DNA of 64,000 nucleotides from positions 248,001 to 312,000 of the forward strand of contig NZ_JAULBC010000002.1 of NCBI RefSeq assembly GCF_041060425.1. The letters run 5' to 3'. Positions 25,524 through 34,491 of the stretch are shown here, one piece after another. Below the pieces are notes generated by a model. The model saw nothing but the letters and a program-made list of their open reading frames with translations, was not told the DNA's origin and did no database searches. Origin of the DNA: Danxiaibacter flavus (GTDB lineage: Bacteria > Bacteroidota > Bacteroidia > Chitinophagales > Chitinophagaceae). Each line of letters starts with the position of its first letter. The stretch's first letter is position 1. The position numbers were made by a program, and so were the translations under genes.

Positions 25524-26462
25524 ATGATTCAGTATTTCAAAAATATAAACAGCCAGACGGTTGAAATAGACAGGCCCGAAAATGGTGTTTGGGTAAATCT
25601 TGTCCCTCCCTTTAAAGAAGAAGAATTTGTTGAGCTTGGCGAGGAGCTGGAAATTCCGATTGAGTTTTTGAGAGACTCGCTCGATATTGACGAAAGGCCG
25701 CGTTATGAGATTGATGATAATGTGCGTTTTATCGTTATTAAAACGCCTACCGAAAACAATTCTTTTAATGACAGTGATGCCTATTACATCACCATCCCAA
25801 TCTGTATCATTCTAACGCACAATCATATTGTTACTGTTAACTCTTTTGACAACGGTGCGATCAAAAAATTCCTGAACACATTTCAGAAACGCCATCCTGA
25901 TAAAAGGAACATGATGGTATTGAAAGTATTTGAAAAGATCGTTCAGAACTTTATGGAGTACTTGAAAGAGATCAACCATAAAAGGAACCAGTTTGAGCAG
26001 AGCCTGTATGACAGTAACAGTAACGAGGATTTGCTTAAGCTGATGCGGATCCAGAAGAGTCTTGTGTATTTCGTTACCGCGCTTCGTACGAATGAACTGA
26101 TGATGATGAAGCTGGAACGCACGAATTTCCTGGGTCTCAATGAGGAAGAAAGAGAAATACTGAATGACCTGATAGTGGATACCAGCCAGGCACTTGAAAT
26201 GGCGAATATCTACACGAACATCCTGAGTAGTACGCTGGATGCATTTGCCAGCATTATCAGCAATAACCTGAACAATGTGATGAAGCGGCTGACTTCTATT
26301 ACGATCATTCTTTCGTTGCCGGCACTGGTGACGAGTATTTATGGGATGAATGTACCGATCCCGTTTGATCATTCGAAGCACGCGTTTTATATACCAATAA
26401 TTTTATCGTTGAGTATATCGATTATCATTAGCTGGTATTTTATGAAGAAGAAATGGTTTTAG
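25524..26462 (+). CDS. corA: CorA-family magnesium/divalent cation transporter
   Basis: Inner-membrane Mg2+ (or Co2+/Zn2+) channel. 312 residues: a cytoplasmic N-terminal domain (1 to about 245) with a long helix rich in Lys/Glu, then two C-terminal membrane segments, SITIILSLPALVTSIYG and IPIILSLSISIIISWYFM. The GMN signature at the end of the first segment is present (YGMNVPIPF). The periplasmic loop between the segments is short and lacks the usual acidic MPEL stretch (it reads PFDHSKHAF), so selectivity could differ from classical CorA. Ends with a Lys-rich tail, MKKKW. Confidence 0.93.
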   Translation: MIQYFKNINSQTVEIDRPENGVWVNLVPPFKEEEFVELGEELEIPIEFLRDSLDIDERPRYEIDDNVRFIVIKTPTENNSFNDSDAYYITIPICIILTHNHIVTVNSFDNGAIKKFLNTFQKRHPDKRNMMVLKVFEKIVQNFMEYLKEINHKRNQFEQSLYDSNSNEDLLKLMRIQKSLVYFVTALRTNELMMMKLERTNFLGLNEEEREILNDLIVDTSQALEMANIYTNILSSTLDAFASIISNNLNNVMKRLTSITIILSLPALVTSIYGMNVPIPFDHSKHAFYIPIILSLSISIIISWYFMKKKWF

Positions 26463-26750
26463 TTTGAACCACGGAGGCACGAGCGGCAGGGAGAAACACG
26501 ACGAGTTTTGCCACAAAGACACTAAAGCTCAAAGAAACACGAAGGATTTGAAACACGAAGACACGAAGGACACTAAGAAGCACAAAGGGCAAAGCTGAAA
26601 AAAATAAAAAAAAGCGCTTGCGCGGTAGGGGCACAAAGCGATGGAAGGCCTCCCGTAATTTTCGCCGCGTCGCTGCTTCTTTGCGCGCGTTGCGAGAAAC
26701 CAACCCTTCGCTTTGATAAACGTGCAACGCATCACGTACAACTTACAACT
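26463..26750. repeat. CACGAAGGACACTAAG-type repeats
   Basis: Downstream of corA: loosely tandem units such as AAACACGAAGACACGAAGGACAC and CACAAAGACACTAAAGC, then a GC-rich stretch to the NUDIX gene. Open frames on the minus strand here are low-complexity and look spurious. Confidence 0.55.
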
Positions 26751-26755
26751 GAATT

Positions 26756-27229
26756 ATGGCATACTTTAACGTTAGGGTTTACGGCATTTTAATAGATAGC
26801 AACAACCGGCTTTTGGTGAGTGACGAGTTTATCCGCGGGGAATATTTTACGAAACTTCCGGGTGGTGGTTTGGAATTTGGCGAGGGTACGCGTGATTGCC
26901 TGAAGAGGGAGTTTAAAGAAGAGACGGGCCTTGATGTTACCATTGGCGATCATATCTACACAACTGATTTTTTCCAGATTTCCGCCTTTAATAAAAAGGA
27001 TCAGATCATTTCGATCTACTATTTTGTGCATCCGGATGGTCCTATAGCGCTTGAAACAAAAGATACACCGTTTGATTTTGCTCCTTACCAGGTAGCCGAT
27101 GTTAATGGCGAAAGCGAAGTGTTCAGATGGATTGAGTGGGAAAGTCTTTCTGAAGAATCGGTTTCATTGCCGATTGACAAGGTGGTGATTAAGATGGTGA
27201 AGGAAGAAAGCGCAAAGCTCAAAGCTTAA
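26756..27229 (+). CDS. NUDIX hydrolase
   Basis: 157-residue cytoplasmic pyrophosphohydrolase acting on a nucleoside diphosphate linked to another moiety. The complete Nudix box is visible as GGLEFGEGTRDCLKREFKEE then TGL (about 37-60), with all the metal-binding Glu residues. C-terminal half ends with basic helices. No second domain. Substrate (oxidised nucleotide, sugar nucleotide or other) cannot be told. Surrounded by intergenic repeats, apparently monocistronic. Confidence 0.93.
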   Translation: MAYFNVRVYGILIDSNNRLLVSDEFIRGEYFTKLPGGGLEFGEGTRDCLKREFKEETGLDVTIGDHIYTTDFFQISAFNKKDQIISIYYFVHPDGPIALETKDTPFDFAPYQVADVNGESEVFRWIEWESLSEESVSLPIDKVVIKMVKEESAKLKA

Positions 27230-27239
27230 AGCCCAAAAC

Positions 27240-27485
27240 TGTTGGTTTCACGCAGCGGGCGCAAAGAAGCGGCGACGCAACGAGAATTAATGTTAACCGT
27301 ACTAAGGGTACATAACAATTACACGGAGGAATACAGGAGAAGACACGGAGAACCACAGAGATTTCCTCATTTTTAATTCTCCATTTTCAATTTTCAATTA
27401 CCTTAAAAACTTTGTGCTCCTTTGAGCCTTCGCGCCTTTGTGGCAGATCCATCGTGTTTCGCCCTGCCGCCGTGTCTCCGTGGTT
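27240..27485. repeat. Repeat-rich spacer between NUDIX and queuosine transporter genes
   Basis: Contains CACGGAGGAATACAGGAGAAGACACGG-like units, TTCTCCATTTTCAATTTTCAATTACC, and CTTTGTGCTCCTTTGAGCCTTCGCGCC units that are the complement of the family at 26463. No gene between these convergent neighbours. Confidence 0.5.
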
Positions 27486-27488
27486 CAA

Positions 27489-28298
27489 CTATCCCGCCGC
27501 CGGGATATTCAGGAAATCATCTTCACCCTTACCCATTGCCTGCAGTTTCATCCTTTTAGCGGTTTCATGGCCAACATAGCGTTCTATCCATCTTTCAACC
27601 AGGTAGATCAGCGGCGTAAGCGCAATGGCCATCACAAACTTGTACATATAGTTCATGGTACCCACAGCAAAGATCTGCGCCCAGCTCCAGTTACTGCCGA
27701 TTTTGAATGCAATGGTGAGTACGATATAACTGTCGATTAACTGAGATATGATCGTAGAACCTGTCGCCCGCAGCCATACATGTTTTTCACCGGTCACTCT
27801 TTTGATGCGATGGAATACAGTTACATCCACAAGCTGGCTTACAAGAAATGCGACAAGGCTTCCGACAATGATCCACATACCCTGTCCGAAAATGCCGGAA
27901 AATGCAGCTTGCATATTTGTAATGCCATCACTCGTTTTGGTCGATAACCAGAAGTCTGCAGGCGGTACTGCTATCGCCAGAAAATACATTAGAAAGGCAT
28001 AAGTTATCAATACTACAGCAGTATAAGAAATGCGTTTAACGGCCTTCGGTCCGTAAAATTCATTTACAATATCGGTCATGATAAACTCCAGCGGCCATAA
28101 TAGTACACCGCAGGTGAGATTGAAGGCTAATCCGTCATGACCAAAAAGCGTAAAATTAGCTGGTTTGGCTCCGAATACTTTTTCCAGGGAAAAGATCTTG
28201 GAGCCGATAGATTCTGCAATTAGAGCATTGGCAACGAAAAATGCTGCAAAGCCGATAAACAGTTTGGTTGGTTTGTCTTTCAGTATGTTAGTTATCAT
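27489..28298 (-). CDS. Queuosine precursor transporter (YhhQ/VUT family)
   Basis: Inner-membrane uptake system for a queuosine precursor (7-cyano- or 7-aminomethyl-7-deazaguanine), used for wobble-base modification of tRNA. 269 residues with about six hydrophobic segments. Diagnostic stretches are LLWPLEFIMTDIVNEFYGPK (the TD...E-YG motif) and SQLVDVTVFHRIKR, plus RATGSTIISQLIDSYIVL. C-terminal tail carries MKLQAMGKGEDDF. One base separates it from the small membrane protein gene upstream, so they form an operon. Confidence 0.9.
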   Translation of the reverse strand: MITNILKDKPTKLFIGFAAFFVANALIAESIGSKIFSLEKVFGAKPANFTLFGHDGLAFNLTCGVLLWPLEFIMTDIVNEFYGPKAVKRISYTAVVLITYAFLMYFLAIAVPPADFWLSTKTSDGITNMQAAFSGIFGQGMWIIVGSLVAFLVSQLVDVTVFHRIKRVTGEKHVWLRATGSTIISQLIDSYIVLTIAFKIGSNWSWAQIFAVGTMNYMYKFVMAIALTPLIYLVERWIERYVGHETAKRMKLQAMGKGEDDFLNIPAAG

Positions 28299-28299
28299 C

Positions 28300-28587
28300 T
28301 TAAAATATAAAAAAGTATAAAAGCTGTAGCAGCAGGAATCCCATATTTACCATCGATTGCCAGGCTGGCACGAGGCCCTTAATATTCTTCAATATAAAAT
28401 AAACCAGCGAAAAGTTCACAACAATATTCACGATTGGTGACAAAATCAATCCAACGATCAGGGCAAAACCTGTGATAAACTGGGGAAACTGATGACTGCT
28501 AAAATGGGCTATCACACAGAGTATAAAGAAAAAATTTCCGATCAGGGCCAGCTTGTTCAAAAATGAGAACCACTTATAAGATACCAT
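28300..28587 (-). CDS. Small membrane protein of unknown function
   Basis: 95 residues with three hydrophobic segments (IGNFFFILCVIAHF, FALIVGLILSPIVNIVV, and the C-terminal MGFLLLQLLYFFIF). Not assigned to a family. The start is taken at the ATG giving MVSYKWFSFLN; a further-upstream ATG would add 27 residues encoded by intergenic-repeat DNA, so is unlikely. Directly precedes the queuosine-precursor transporter gene with one base between, suggesting co-expression. Confidence 0.7.
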   Translation of the reverse strand: MVSYKWFSFLNKLALIGNFFFILCVIAHFSSHQFPQFITGFALIVGLILSPIVNIVVNFSLVYFILKNIKGLVPAWQSMVNMGFLLLQLLYFFIF

Positions 28588-28628
28588 TGATTTTTGTTGA
28601 TGTTGCAATATTAGAGGATTTTGGAGAT

Positions 28629-28990
28629 ATAGCCACTGAGACGCTGAAACACAGAGGTTTTTTACCACAGATTACACGGAGTTTTTTTTCACAGAGTTAA
28701 AGGAGAATTTTAAAAATATAGCCACGGAGTAACTGAAACACAGAAAAATTTTAACCACAGATTACACGGAGTTTTTTTTCACAGAGTTAAAGGAGGATTT
28801 ATAAAAATATAGCCACAGAGGCACTGAAACACAGAATAATTTTAATTAGTTTAACCACAGAGGTAAAGGAGTTCTTATCACAGAGTTAAAGGAGTTTAGT
28901 ATAATCTAGACCATTATTGCATATTCTCTGTGGCTATCTGTGAAAATAACTCAGTGGCATCTGTGGTTAAATTGCTTCCACATCTATCAT
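28629..28990. repeat. Three tandem ~90-bp repeats plus inverted remnant (28588-29056 gap)
   Basis: Units begin ATAGCCAC at 28629, 28718 and 28809 and share CTGAAACACAGA, TTAACCACAGATTACACGG and TTTCACAGAGTTAAAGGAG. From about 28920 the complementary form appears (TCTGTGGCTATCTGTG, CATCTGTGGTTAAATTG). Lies between the divergent small-membrane-protein gene and recF. No coding potential. Confidence 0.8.
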
Positions 28991-29042
28991 TTTCAACTGT
29001 CAATTTTCAATTATCAATTCGACTAATCGTCTTTGATTTTAT

Positions 29043-29050
29043 TATTTTTG
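29043..29050 (+). promoter_or_regulatory. Candidate -7 box for recF
   Basis: TATTTTTG matches TAnnTTTG exactly, ending 6 bases before the chosen ATG; if used, the transcript would have almost no leader. No good -33 TTTG at the usual distance. Confidence 0.3.
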
Positions 29051-29056
29051 CCTTTC

Positions 29057-30148
29057 ATGTTGCAGTTTAGTTCAATAAAGCTTACCCAATTCCGGAATTA
29101 TTCATTTCAGCAATTTTCATTCAACAAAAGAATTGTTGGTATCTGCGGTCCTAATGGCAGTGGCAAGACGAATTTACTGGACGCTTTATACTATCTCTGT
29201 TTTACGAAAAGCTACTTCTCAAGAGCTGACAGCACGAGCGTACAACAAGGCTCTAACGGGTTCCGCATTGACGGAGCGATCAACAATGGACCTGAAGCAC
29301 TGCAACTTGTCTGCATTCTCAGAGAAAACGGAAGAAAAGAATTTTCAGTCAACAATGAGATCTACAAAAAATTCTCACTTCATATAGGCAAGTATCCAGG
29401 TGTAATGATTGCGCCGGATGATGTGCAATTGATCACCGGCAGCAGCGAGGAAAGACGGTCTTTTATTGATACTATTTTGTCTCAGCTCTCTCCTGTTTAT
29501 CTTGACCATCTCATCAAATATGGCAAAGTGTTGCAGCAACGGAACGGATTGCTTAAAGCTGCTGCCGAACATCAGCGGCTTGATGATGCATTGCTTGACA
29601 TACTTGATGAGCAGCTGATTGGTCTTGGTAATGCTATCTTTGAAGCGAGGAATAGTTTCCTTCGCGACTTCATTCCGCTTGTGCAGGAACAATATATTTC
29701 AATAGGCGGCGACAATGACCAGGTTGAATTAACTTATGAAAGCCAGTTATTGAAAGCGTCTTTCGCTCATTTGCTTCAACAAAACCGGCAACGTGATCTT
29801 TACCTCCAGCGTACCGGACAAGGCATTCACAAAGACGACATCGATATTCAAATGCAACAGCAACCATTTAAGTCAGTAGCGTCGCAAGGACAAAGAAAAA
29901 GTCTGCTGTTTGCACTTAAGCTTGCAGAATATCTTGTCATAAAAAATAAAAAAGGCTTCCCTCCCATCCTCCTGTTGGATGACGTTTTTGAGAAGCTCGA
30001 TGAACAAAGAATGTCAAATCTCCTTCACAAAGTTTGCAATGAGGAAAACGGCCAGGTATTTATTACAGACACGCACAAGGAAAGACTTCAGGATGCCTTT
30101 AGTGAATTAGGGCTGGATTATCAGTTGATAGAACTAAGCAAATGTTAG
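29057..30148 (+). CDS. recF: DNA replication and repair protein RecF
   Basis: ATP-binding recombination mediator that helps load RecA at gapped DNA and stalled forks. About 363 residues from the ATG at 29057, which gives the canonical opening LQFSSIKLTQFRNY; an upstream TTG (29033) is less likely. Visible: Walker A GPNGSGKTNLLDAL, PDDVQLITGSSEERRSFID, the ABC-type signature SQGQRKSLLFALKLAEY, and Walker B PILLLDDVFEKLD. Complete, family-standard length. Followed after a repeat-rich gap by a DciA-like gene, a common linkage for replication genes. Confidence 0.96.
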   Translation: MLQFSSIKLTQFRNYSFQQFSFNKRIVGICGPNGSGKTNLLDALYYLCFTKSYFSRADSTSVQQGSNGFRIDGAINNGPEALQLVCILRENGRKEFSVNNEIYKKFSLHIGKYPGVMIAPDDVQLITGSSEERRSFIDTILSQLSPVYLDHLIKYGKVLQQRNGLLKAAAEHQRLDDALLDILDEQLIGLGNAIFEARNSFLRDFIPLVQEQYISIGGDNDQVELTYESQLLKASFAHLLQQNRQRDLYLQRTGQGIHKDDIDIQMQQQPFKSVASQGQRKSLLFALKLAEYLVIKNKKGFPPILLLDDVFEKLDEQRMSNLLHKVCNEENGQVFITDTHKERLQDAFSELGLDYQLIELSKC

Positions 30149-30435
30149 ATGTACGATGTCAGATGTACAGTGTACGATGTGTGGTGTACTGAAATGTTTG
30201 AAGTACGAATTAGGAAGCCCGCCCGCGCCGAACGCGCATTCGGACGGGTACAAAGTACGAATTGAGTCGCCTCACAATGACACGATTGGCAAATTACACG
30301 TCAAACATCGCCAACAAAATCAGACATCGTCAAATCGTATATCAGACATCCAAACACATCTAAAATCGTACATCTAACATCGTACATCTCACATTGCACA
30401 TCTAACATCGTACATCTCACATCGTACATCAGCTA
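30149..30435. repeat. ACATCGTACATC / GATGTACGATG arrays (30149-30455 gap)
   Basis: The 307-base gap holds TTAGATGTACGATGTCAGATG units (30146-30185), a GC-rich dyad GCCCGCCCGCGCCG ... CATTCGGACGGG (30218-30248), and then the complementary ACATCTAACATCGTACATC units (30350-30430). Opposed arrays flank the central dyad. No gene. Confidence 0.75.
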
Positions 30436-30455
30436 ACATTTCCTACCTTTACATT

Positions 30456-30737
30456 ATGGGAGAATATCGACTGGGCGATGCTATCAGGAACTTCTTGAAC
30501 AAGAGTTCGTTGAAGAACGGCGTTAGAGCCGTTCAGATCGAAAATGTATGGGAGACCATTATGGGCAAGACGATTGCAAAGTATACCGATAAAATTCAGA
30601 TCATCAACAAAACCCTTTACATATATACATCCGTAGGCCCGCTGAAGCAGGAACTCCTTTTTCAAAAAGCAACAATTATTGAAAGGGTAAATGAGGCAAT
30701 GGGTGACAAAGTGATCAGCGATGTAGTCATTCATTAA
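30456..30737 (+). CDS. DUF721 / DciA-like protein
   Basis: 93 residues. Matches the DUF721 pattern: short N-terminal helix (LGDAIRNFLN), IENVWETIMGKTIAKYT, KTLYIYTSVGPLKQELLFQK and IIERVNEAMG. DUF721 includes DciA, the DnaB helicase loader in bacteria lacking DnaC/DnaI; in Bacteroidota the protein is short like this one. Cytoplasmic. A TACCTTTA box at 30444-30451 resembles the -7 element (one mismatch). Neighbour of recF. Function as helicase loader is by family only. Confidence 0.85.
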   Translation: MGEYRLGDAIRNFLNKSSLKNGVRAVQIENVWETIMGKTIAKYTDKIQIINKTLYIYTSVGPLKQELLFQKATIIERVNEAMGDKVISDVVIH

Positions 30738-30945
30738 CCATCCGCAACATTCATCAATTTAAATTTTTCCGGAATCCGTTTGATTTTACCTCACCCGGCA
30801 ACGAAATGCAATTTGCCGGTCAATTCATCTTAAAGAAAGTGGAATTGTTGAAAACCTTTGTGTGTCTGTATAACACAATGTAAACTGATGCAAAAATTCA
30901 CACTTAATCCGCTTCACTTGCAGTTTAGTCTACGATGTGCAAGAA

Positions 30946-31407
30946 CTAAATCCAGTAATGCACATACTCACCCGCAGTATCAGTCTGCGTAATAACCTTA
31001 TCAGCAACAGCTTTCAATTCGCTGTCCTGCATTGCTTCGCGCATCAGATCGTGAATAGTAAGCACGCCTGAAAAATCGAATTCTTCAAAAACAGGCAGGT
31101 ACTTTGACTGGCAACCATTCATCAGTATCATAGCTTTCTCCGCAGTGGACGAAGAATCTATGGCTGGCAAATCGTTGGTCATAATCTCAGAAACTTTTGT
31201 TGTAGCTGCATTTTTGTTCTGCAGCAAAACTTTACGGGTATAATCCCTCTCAGACAAAACGCCGGCGTATTTCCCTTTGTCCATGACTATCACATAGCTA
31301 AGATTACCAGACTGCATTAACAGTAGGGCATCTAAAGCTGAGGAACTGGCATCAATGTAATGGAAATGTGGCCCCTTTTGGCCCAGGATGTTTTTAACTG
31401 TGCGCAT
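30946..31407 (-). CDS. CBS-domain protein
   Basis: 153-residue cytoplasmic protein made of one pair of CBS motifs: HYIDASSSALDALLLMQSGN then YVIVMDKGKYAGVLSERDYT (about 17-60), and MTNDLPAIDSSSTAEKAMIL then YLPVFEEFDFSGVLTIHDLM (about 80-130). Such stand-alone pairs bind adenosyl nucleotides and act as energy sensors or regulators of partner proteins. No catalytic domain attached. Monocistronic, convergent with the DUF721 gene. Confidence 0.92.
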   Translation of the reverse strand: MRTVKNILGQKGPHFHYIDASSSALDALLLMQSGNLSYVIVMDKGKYAGVLSERDYTRKVLLQNKNAATTKVSEIMTNDLPAIDSSSTAEKAMILMNGCQSKYLPVFEEFDFSGVLTIHDLMREAMQDSELKAVADKVITQTDTAGEYVHYWI

Positions 31408-31600
31408 GGGAAGAAGTTTAAGTGTTTGTGTAATTTACGAAAAATTGTGCATGTTTTTACTAAAAGCTTACTATTAACAATAACTTTTTAAACTAAGTAA
31501 ACGCTTACTCAACAAGCACCTGAAAATAACAGCGATTGATATTTCGGGTATTTATTTTATCGTTATTTTTCTGTTGCCAAGCAAAGTCAAAACACTTGTC

Positions 31601-31990
31601 ATGAAAGCATTTCAACGTCTATACAGAAGAACCCGGGGATTGTGGTTGCAATGCCTGGCGCTTTATTATGCTTTTAGTGACAGAAGGACACCGTGGTATG
31701 CAAAGGCAATAATAATTGTGAGCTTGTTGTACCTCGTAAGTCCAATCGACATTATCCCTGATCTCATTCCGATTGCGGGCTATCTTGATGACATAGTGGT
31801 AGTACCGTTACTGTTCACTTTTGCGGCAAGGCTTGTTCCGCGCAATATAATGAGGTCCAGTCACCTTAAGGCAGAGGAGCGCATTTACATAGCGAAAAGA
31901 AATCTTCTAAAAACCTTGCTCCTTGCTGTTCTCTGGCTTTTCGTAGCTGTTATTGTTGTACGGTATCTTGTCATGGCGATAAGAAATTGA
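31601..31990 (+). CDS. DUF1232 (YkvA-like) membrane protein
   Basis: About 130 residues. Contains the DUF1232 signature DRRTPWYAKAIIIVSLLYLV followed by SPIDIIPDLIPIAGYLDDIV, and a C-terminal membrane segment (LLKTLLLAVLWLFVAVIVV). ATG at 31601 is preferred; an in-frame TTG at 31574 would add nine residues. Cell role unknown; family members are small membrane-associated proteins. The bidirectional terminator at 32050 follows. Confidence 0.87.
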   Translation: MKAFQRLYRRTRGLWLQCLALYYAFSDRRTPWYAKAIIIVSLLYLVSPIDIIPDLIPIAGYLDDIVVVPLLFTFAARLVPRNIMRSSHLKAEERIYIAKRNLLKTLLLAVLWLFVAVIVVRYLVMAIRN

Positions 31991-32049
31991 TCTGCATTAT
32001 ATGTTCTCGGCTTTGTTTAAAACATATACGACAGCAACCTGCAGCAAAT

Positions 32050-32088
32050 AAAAAGGCTTTGAACACATCATGCATTCAAAGCCTTTTT
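32050..32088. terminator. Bidirectional terminator between DUF1232 and OmpA-like genes
   Basis: Perfect 14-bp stem AAAAAGGCTTTGAA/TTCAAAGCCTTTTT with an 11-base loop, flanked by A and T runs; serves both convergent genes. Confidence 0.9.
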
Positions 32089-32110
32089 ATTCGTTAGTTT
32101 ATTGCAAAAA

Positions 32111-34267
32111 TCAGTAGTACAACTTCATCTCCACCCGACGGTTCTTCGCACGTCCCGCGGCAGTTTTATTGCTATCCACAGGTTTTGTATCTCCATAACC
32201 TGCAGCATGCAACCTGCTCTCATCAATACCTTTAGATACAAAGTATTTTTTTACGGATGCAGCTCTTTTTTCAGAAAGTGCCTTGTTAAGAACTGCATTA
32301 CCGGTATTATCTGTATGTCCTTCAATATCCATTTGAACATCAGCATTATCCTGTAAAACCTTTACTACATCGTCCAGCGCTGCAAATGATGATTGTAACA
32401 GTTTATCGCTGGCTGTTGCAAAAAGCACTTTACGGGCTGACTGATCAATTTTCTTTACAACTTCATCCTTTATCTCAGGACATCCCGCATTTGCTGCAAT
32501 ACCGGCCACTTTGGGGCACTTATCCTCCTCATCATTTATACCGTCACCGTCTGTATCCGGCACCGGGCAGCCCTGGTAACGGGCAACGCCTTTCACAGCC
32601 GGACATCTGTCTTCCTCATCATTTATACCATCACCATCAGTATCAGGAACCGGACAACCCTGATATTTAGCGACTCCTTTCACCTGGGGACATTTATCTT
32701 CTTCATCATTAACACCATCACCGTCCGTGTCAGGTACAGGGCATCCATGATATTTGGCAACACCTTTCACATCAGGACATTTGTCCGTACTATCAGGAAT
32801 ACCATCACCATCAGTATCTTTAGGCGGAAGGGTTGCTTCAATTACCGGCTCCTTCACTTTATTTTTTGGTCTGTAAATAGGAATATGCACTCCTGCATAA
32901 GCGTCAGCACCTCTAACATTTTGTTTTACGAGGTTAGAAAGAATGGAACCTGAACCAATGTAAAACACGCCCACATTAAAACCAATCCCCCAATTAAAGT
33001 TATTGTAGGTATTGTAAGAAAAAGGCATAGAAGCTCCCAGCCAACGCGTTTCGTAACGTGGCGTTATTGCTACTGAGCTTATATAACCTGCACCAAAAAC
33101 TTTGTTGCCCACCAGGTTTATATCCGCATTTGCATTGATGAAAAAGTTTTCAACTGCCTGCCAGTCAAGATTTGCGTGCAATGCTGCGGGCAACTTCACT
33201 TTATATGATGAAGGAAGCCCTTGCTCCGTTAAAATACCTTTTATCTGAAGGCGTTTCAGATATTCATCAAGTGTTTCATCGTCATACATATTAAAATCGT
33301 CCTTGGTTAAACCTGATCCATCCAGGCGATAGCTCTTCGCGTTACCTGACAGTGCGTATTTAACACTACCTATGTCTGTCACCGCCAGAGAAGCGCGCAG
33401 TTTATAATTGCTTTTCGTCTTGCTTAACCACGCAGCCTCTTCGGGATCATCAGTAATATTGCCATCTGGTCGCCATTCATAAACGCCGCCCAGATCAAAG
33501 CCAACTCCATGACTTTTATTCAGATCGCTCCAGGTTATATCACTATTATTAGAACTGGATAGTTGATCTAAACCTTTTGAATAATAAAGATTAATATCTC
33601 CGTGAAGATTATTAAAGCTATTTTCATCCCTCATGTTAACGGAAAAGTTATTGGCGGTTGCTGAACCTCCAGCAAAACCGATAACATATTTAGCCGTAAT
33701 ACCGCCTTTAATAAGATGATGTTCATCCTGGAAAAGTACACGTCCGTAACTAACCCCTACATCAGCAAAACCATGTACATTAGAACGGAAATTATTCAAC
33801 GCAAGAGGGGTATTAAAAAAATCAGGATTACTATTACCCACCAGTTGAAAAACGCTATTATCCAGGTTGCGTTCGTTTGCCAGCCCTCTTACTCTTGTGG
33901 TGATTGCAACGGAGTTCTTTTGATCAATGCTCCACATTACAGACGGTCCAATCAAATCAAAATTGGTGAATGTATTTTTGTTATTACCGTTATTCACTTT
34001 ATAAAAATCTTTTCCTTCCACCCAGTCACTAAAGTTCATTTTAAACAGTGATGAGCGTTTGATATTGTATGCATTGGTACCACCTGCTGCATTTACAGAA
34101 AACAGGTTAATATCAAACTTATAACGGCTGTTTGCAATGTTTGCGGGATTAAAAACCGCACCGCCCACAGTTTGATAATTATTGTACTGGTAACCTGTAA
34201 AGTTTTGTGCATTTGCAAAAGACAACAATCCCATACATAGGATAAATGGATAAACTATTTTTTTCAT
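32111..34267 (-). CDS. Outer-membrane protein with DUF5723-like barrel, TSP3 repeats and OmpA domain
   Basis: 718 residues. Signal peptide (MKKIVYPFILCMGLLSFANA). Residues about 20-480 look like the DUF5723-type outer-membrane beta-barrel seen in Bacteroidota (GYQYNNYQTVGGAVFNPANI). About 485-595 holds four thrombospondin type-3 calcium repeats (DTDGDGIPDSTDKCPD and three similar, each with KGVAKYHGCP-like spacers). The C-terminal OmpA domain (about 610-718) has DIEGHTDNTGNAVLNKALSE and GRAKNRRVEMKL for peptidoglycan anchoring. Likely envelope-tethering structural protein, similar in layout to gliding or T9SS-associated OmpA proteins, but no such partner genes are nearby. Confidence 0.92.
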   Translation of the reverse strand: MKKIVYPFILCMGLLSFANAQNFTGYQYNNYQTVGGAVFNPANIANSRYKFDINLFSVNAAGGTNAYNIKRSSLFKMNFSDWVEGKDFYKVNNGNNKNTFTNFDLIGPSVMWSIDQKNSVAITTRVRGLANERNLDNSVFQLVGNSNPDFFNTPLALNNFRSNVHGFADVGVSYGRVLFQDEHHLIKGGITAKYVIGFAGGSATANNFSVNMRDENSFNNLHGDINLYYSKGLDQLSSSNNSDITWSDLNKSHGVGFDLGGVYEWRPDGNITDDPEEAAWLSKTKSNYKLRASLAVTDIGSVKYALSGNAKSYRLDGSGLTKDDFNMYDDETLDEYLKRLQIKGILTEQGLPSSYKVKLPAALHANLDWQAVENFFINANADINLVGNKVFGAGYISSVAITPRYETRWLGASMPFSYNTYNNFNWGIGFNVGVFYIGSGSILSNLVKQNVRGADAYAGVHIPIYRPKNKVKEPVIEATLPPKDTDGDGIPDSTDKCPDVKGVAKYHGCPVPDTDGDGVNDEEDKCPQVKGVAKYQGCPVPDTDGDGINDEEDRCPAVKGVARYQGCPVPDTDGDGINDEEDKCPKVAGIAANAGCPEIKDEVVKKIDQSARKVLFATASDKLLQSSFAALDDVVKVLQDNADVQMDIEGHTDNTGNAVLNKALSEKRAASVKKYFVSKGIDESRLHAAGYGDTKPVDSNKTAAGRAKNRRVEMKLYY

Positions 34268-34307
34268 AAATGACGAAAGAAATGTTGTTTAAGGCTATTA
34301 TTCCGCG

Positions 34308-34315
34308 CAAATATA
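34308..34315 (-). promoter_or_regulatory. Candidate -7 box for the OmpA-like gene
   Basis: Minus-strand TATATTTG fits TAnnTTTG exactly, 40 bases upstream of the start codon. A convincing -33 TTTG is not seen. Confidence 0.35.
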
Positions 34316-34491
34316 CTTGCAGAATCTGTATGCAATAAAACATTTTTATGTTAACATGAATTGACAGATTTAGGTTACCTGGATAAGATTTGTGATTGTC
34401 AAACGCATTAAATACAGTTACACGGAGTTTCGTTGCGAAGGCACTGGGTAGCACAAAGAATATGCTCAAACTTTTCAAGGCCGGGAAACAA

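Noticed and set aside
25812..26381. 189-codon minus-strand frame opposite corA
   Set aside because: Shadow of a well-supported gene; sequence low in family-like features.
26440..26741. 95- and 70-codon minus-strand frames after corA
   Set aside because: Composed of intergenic repeat words (CACGAAGACAC); low-complexity translation.
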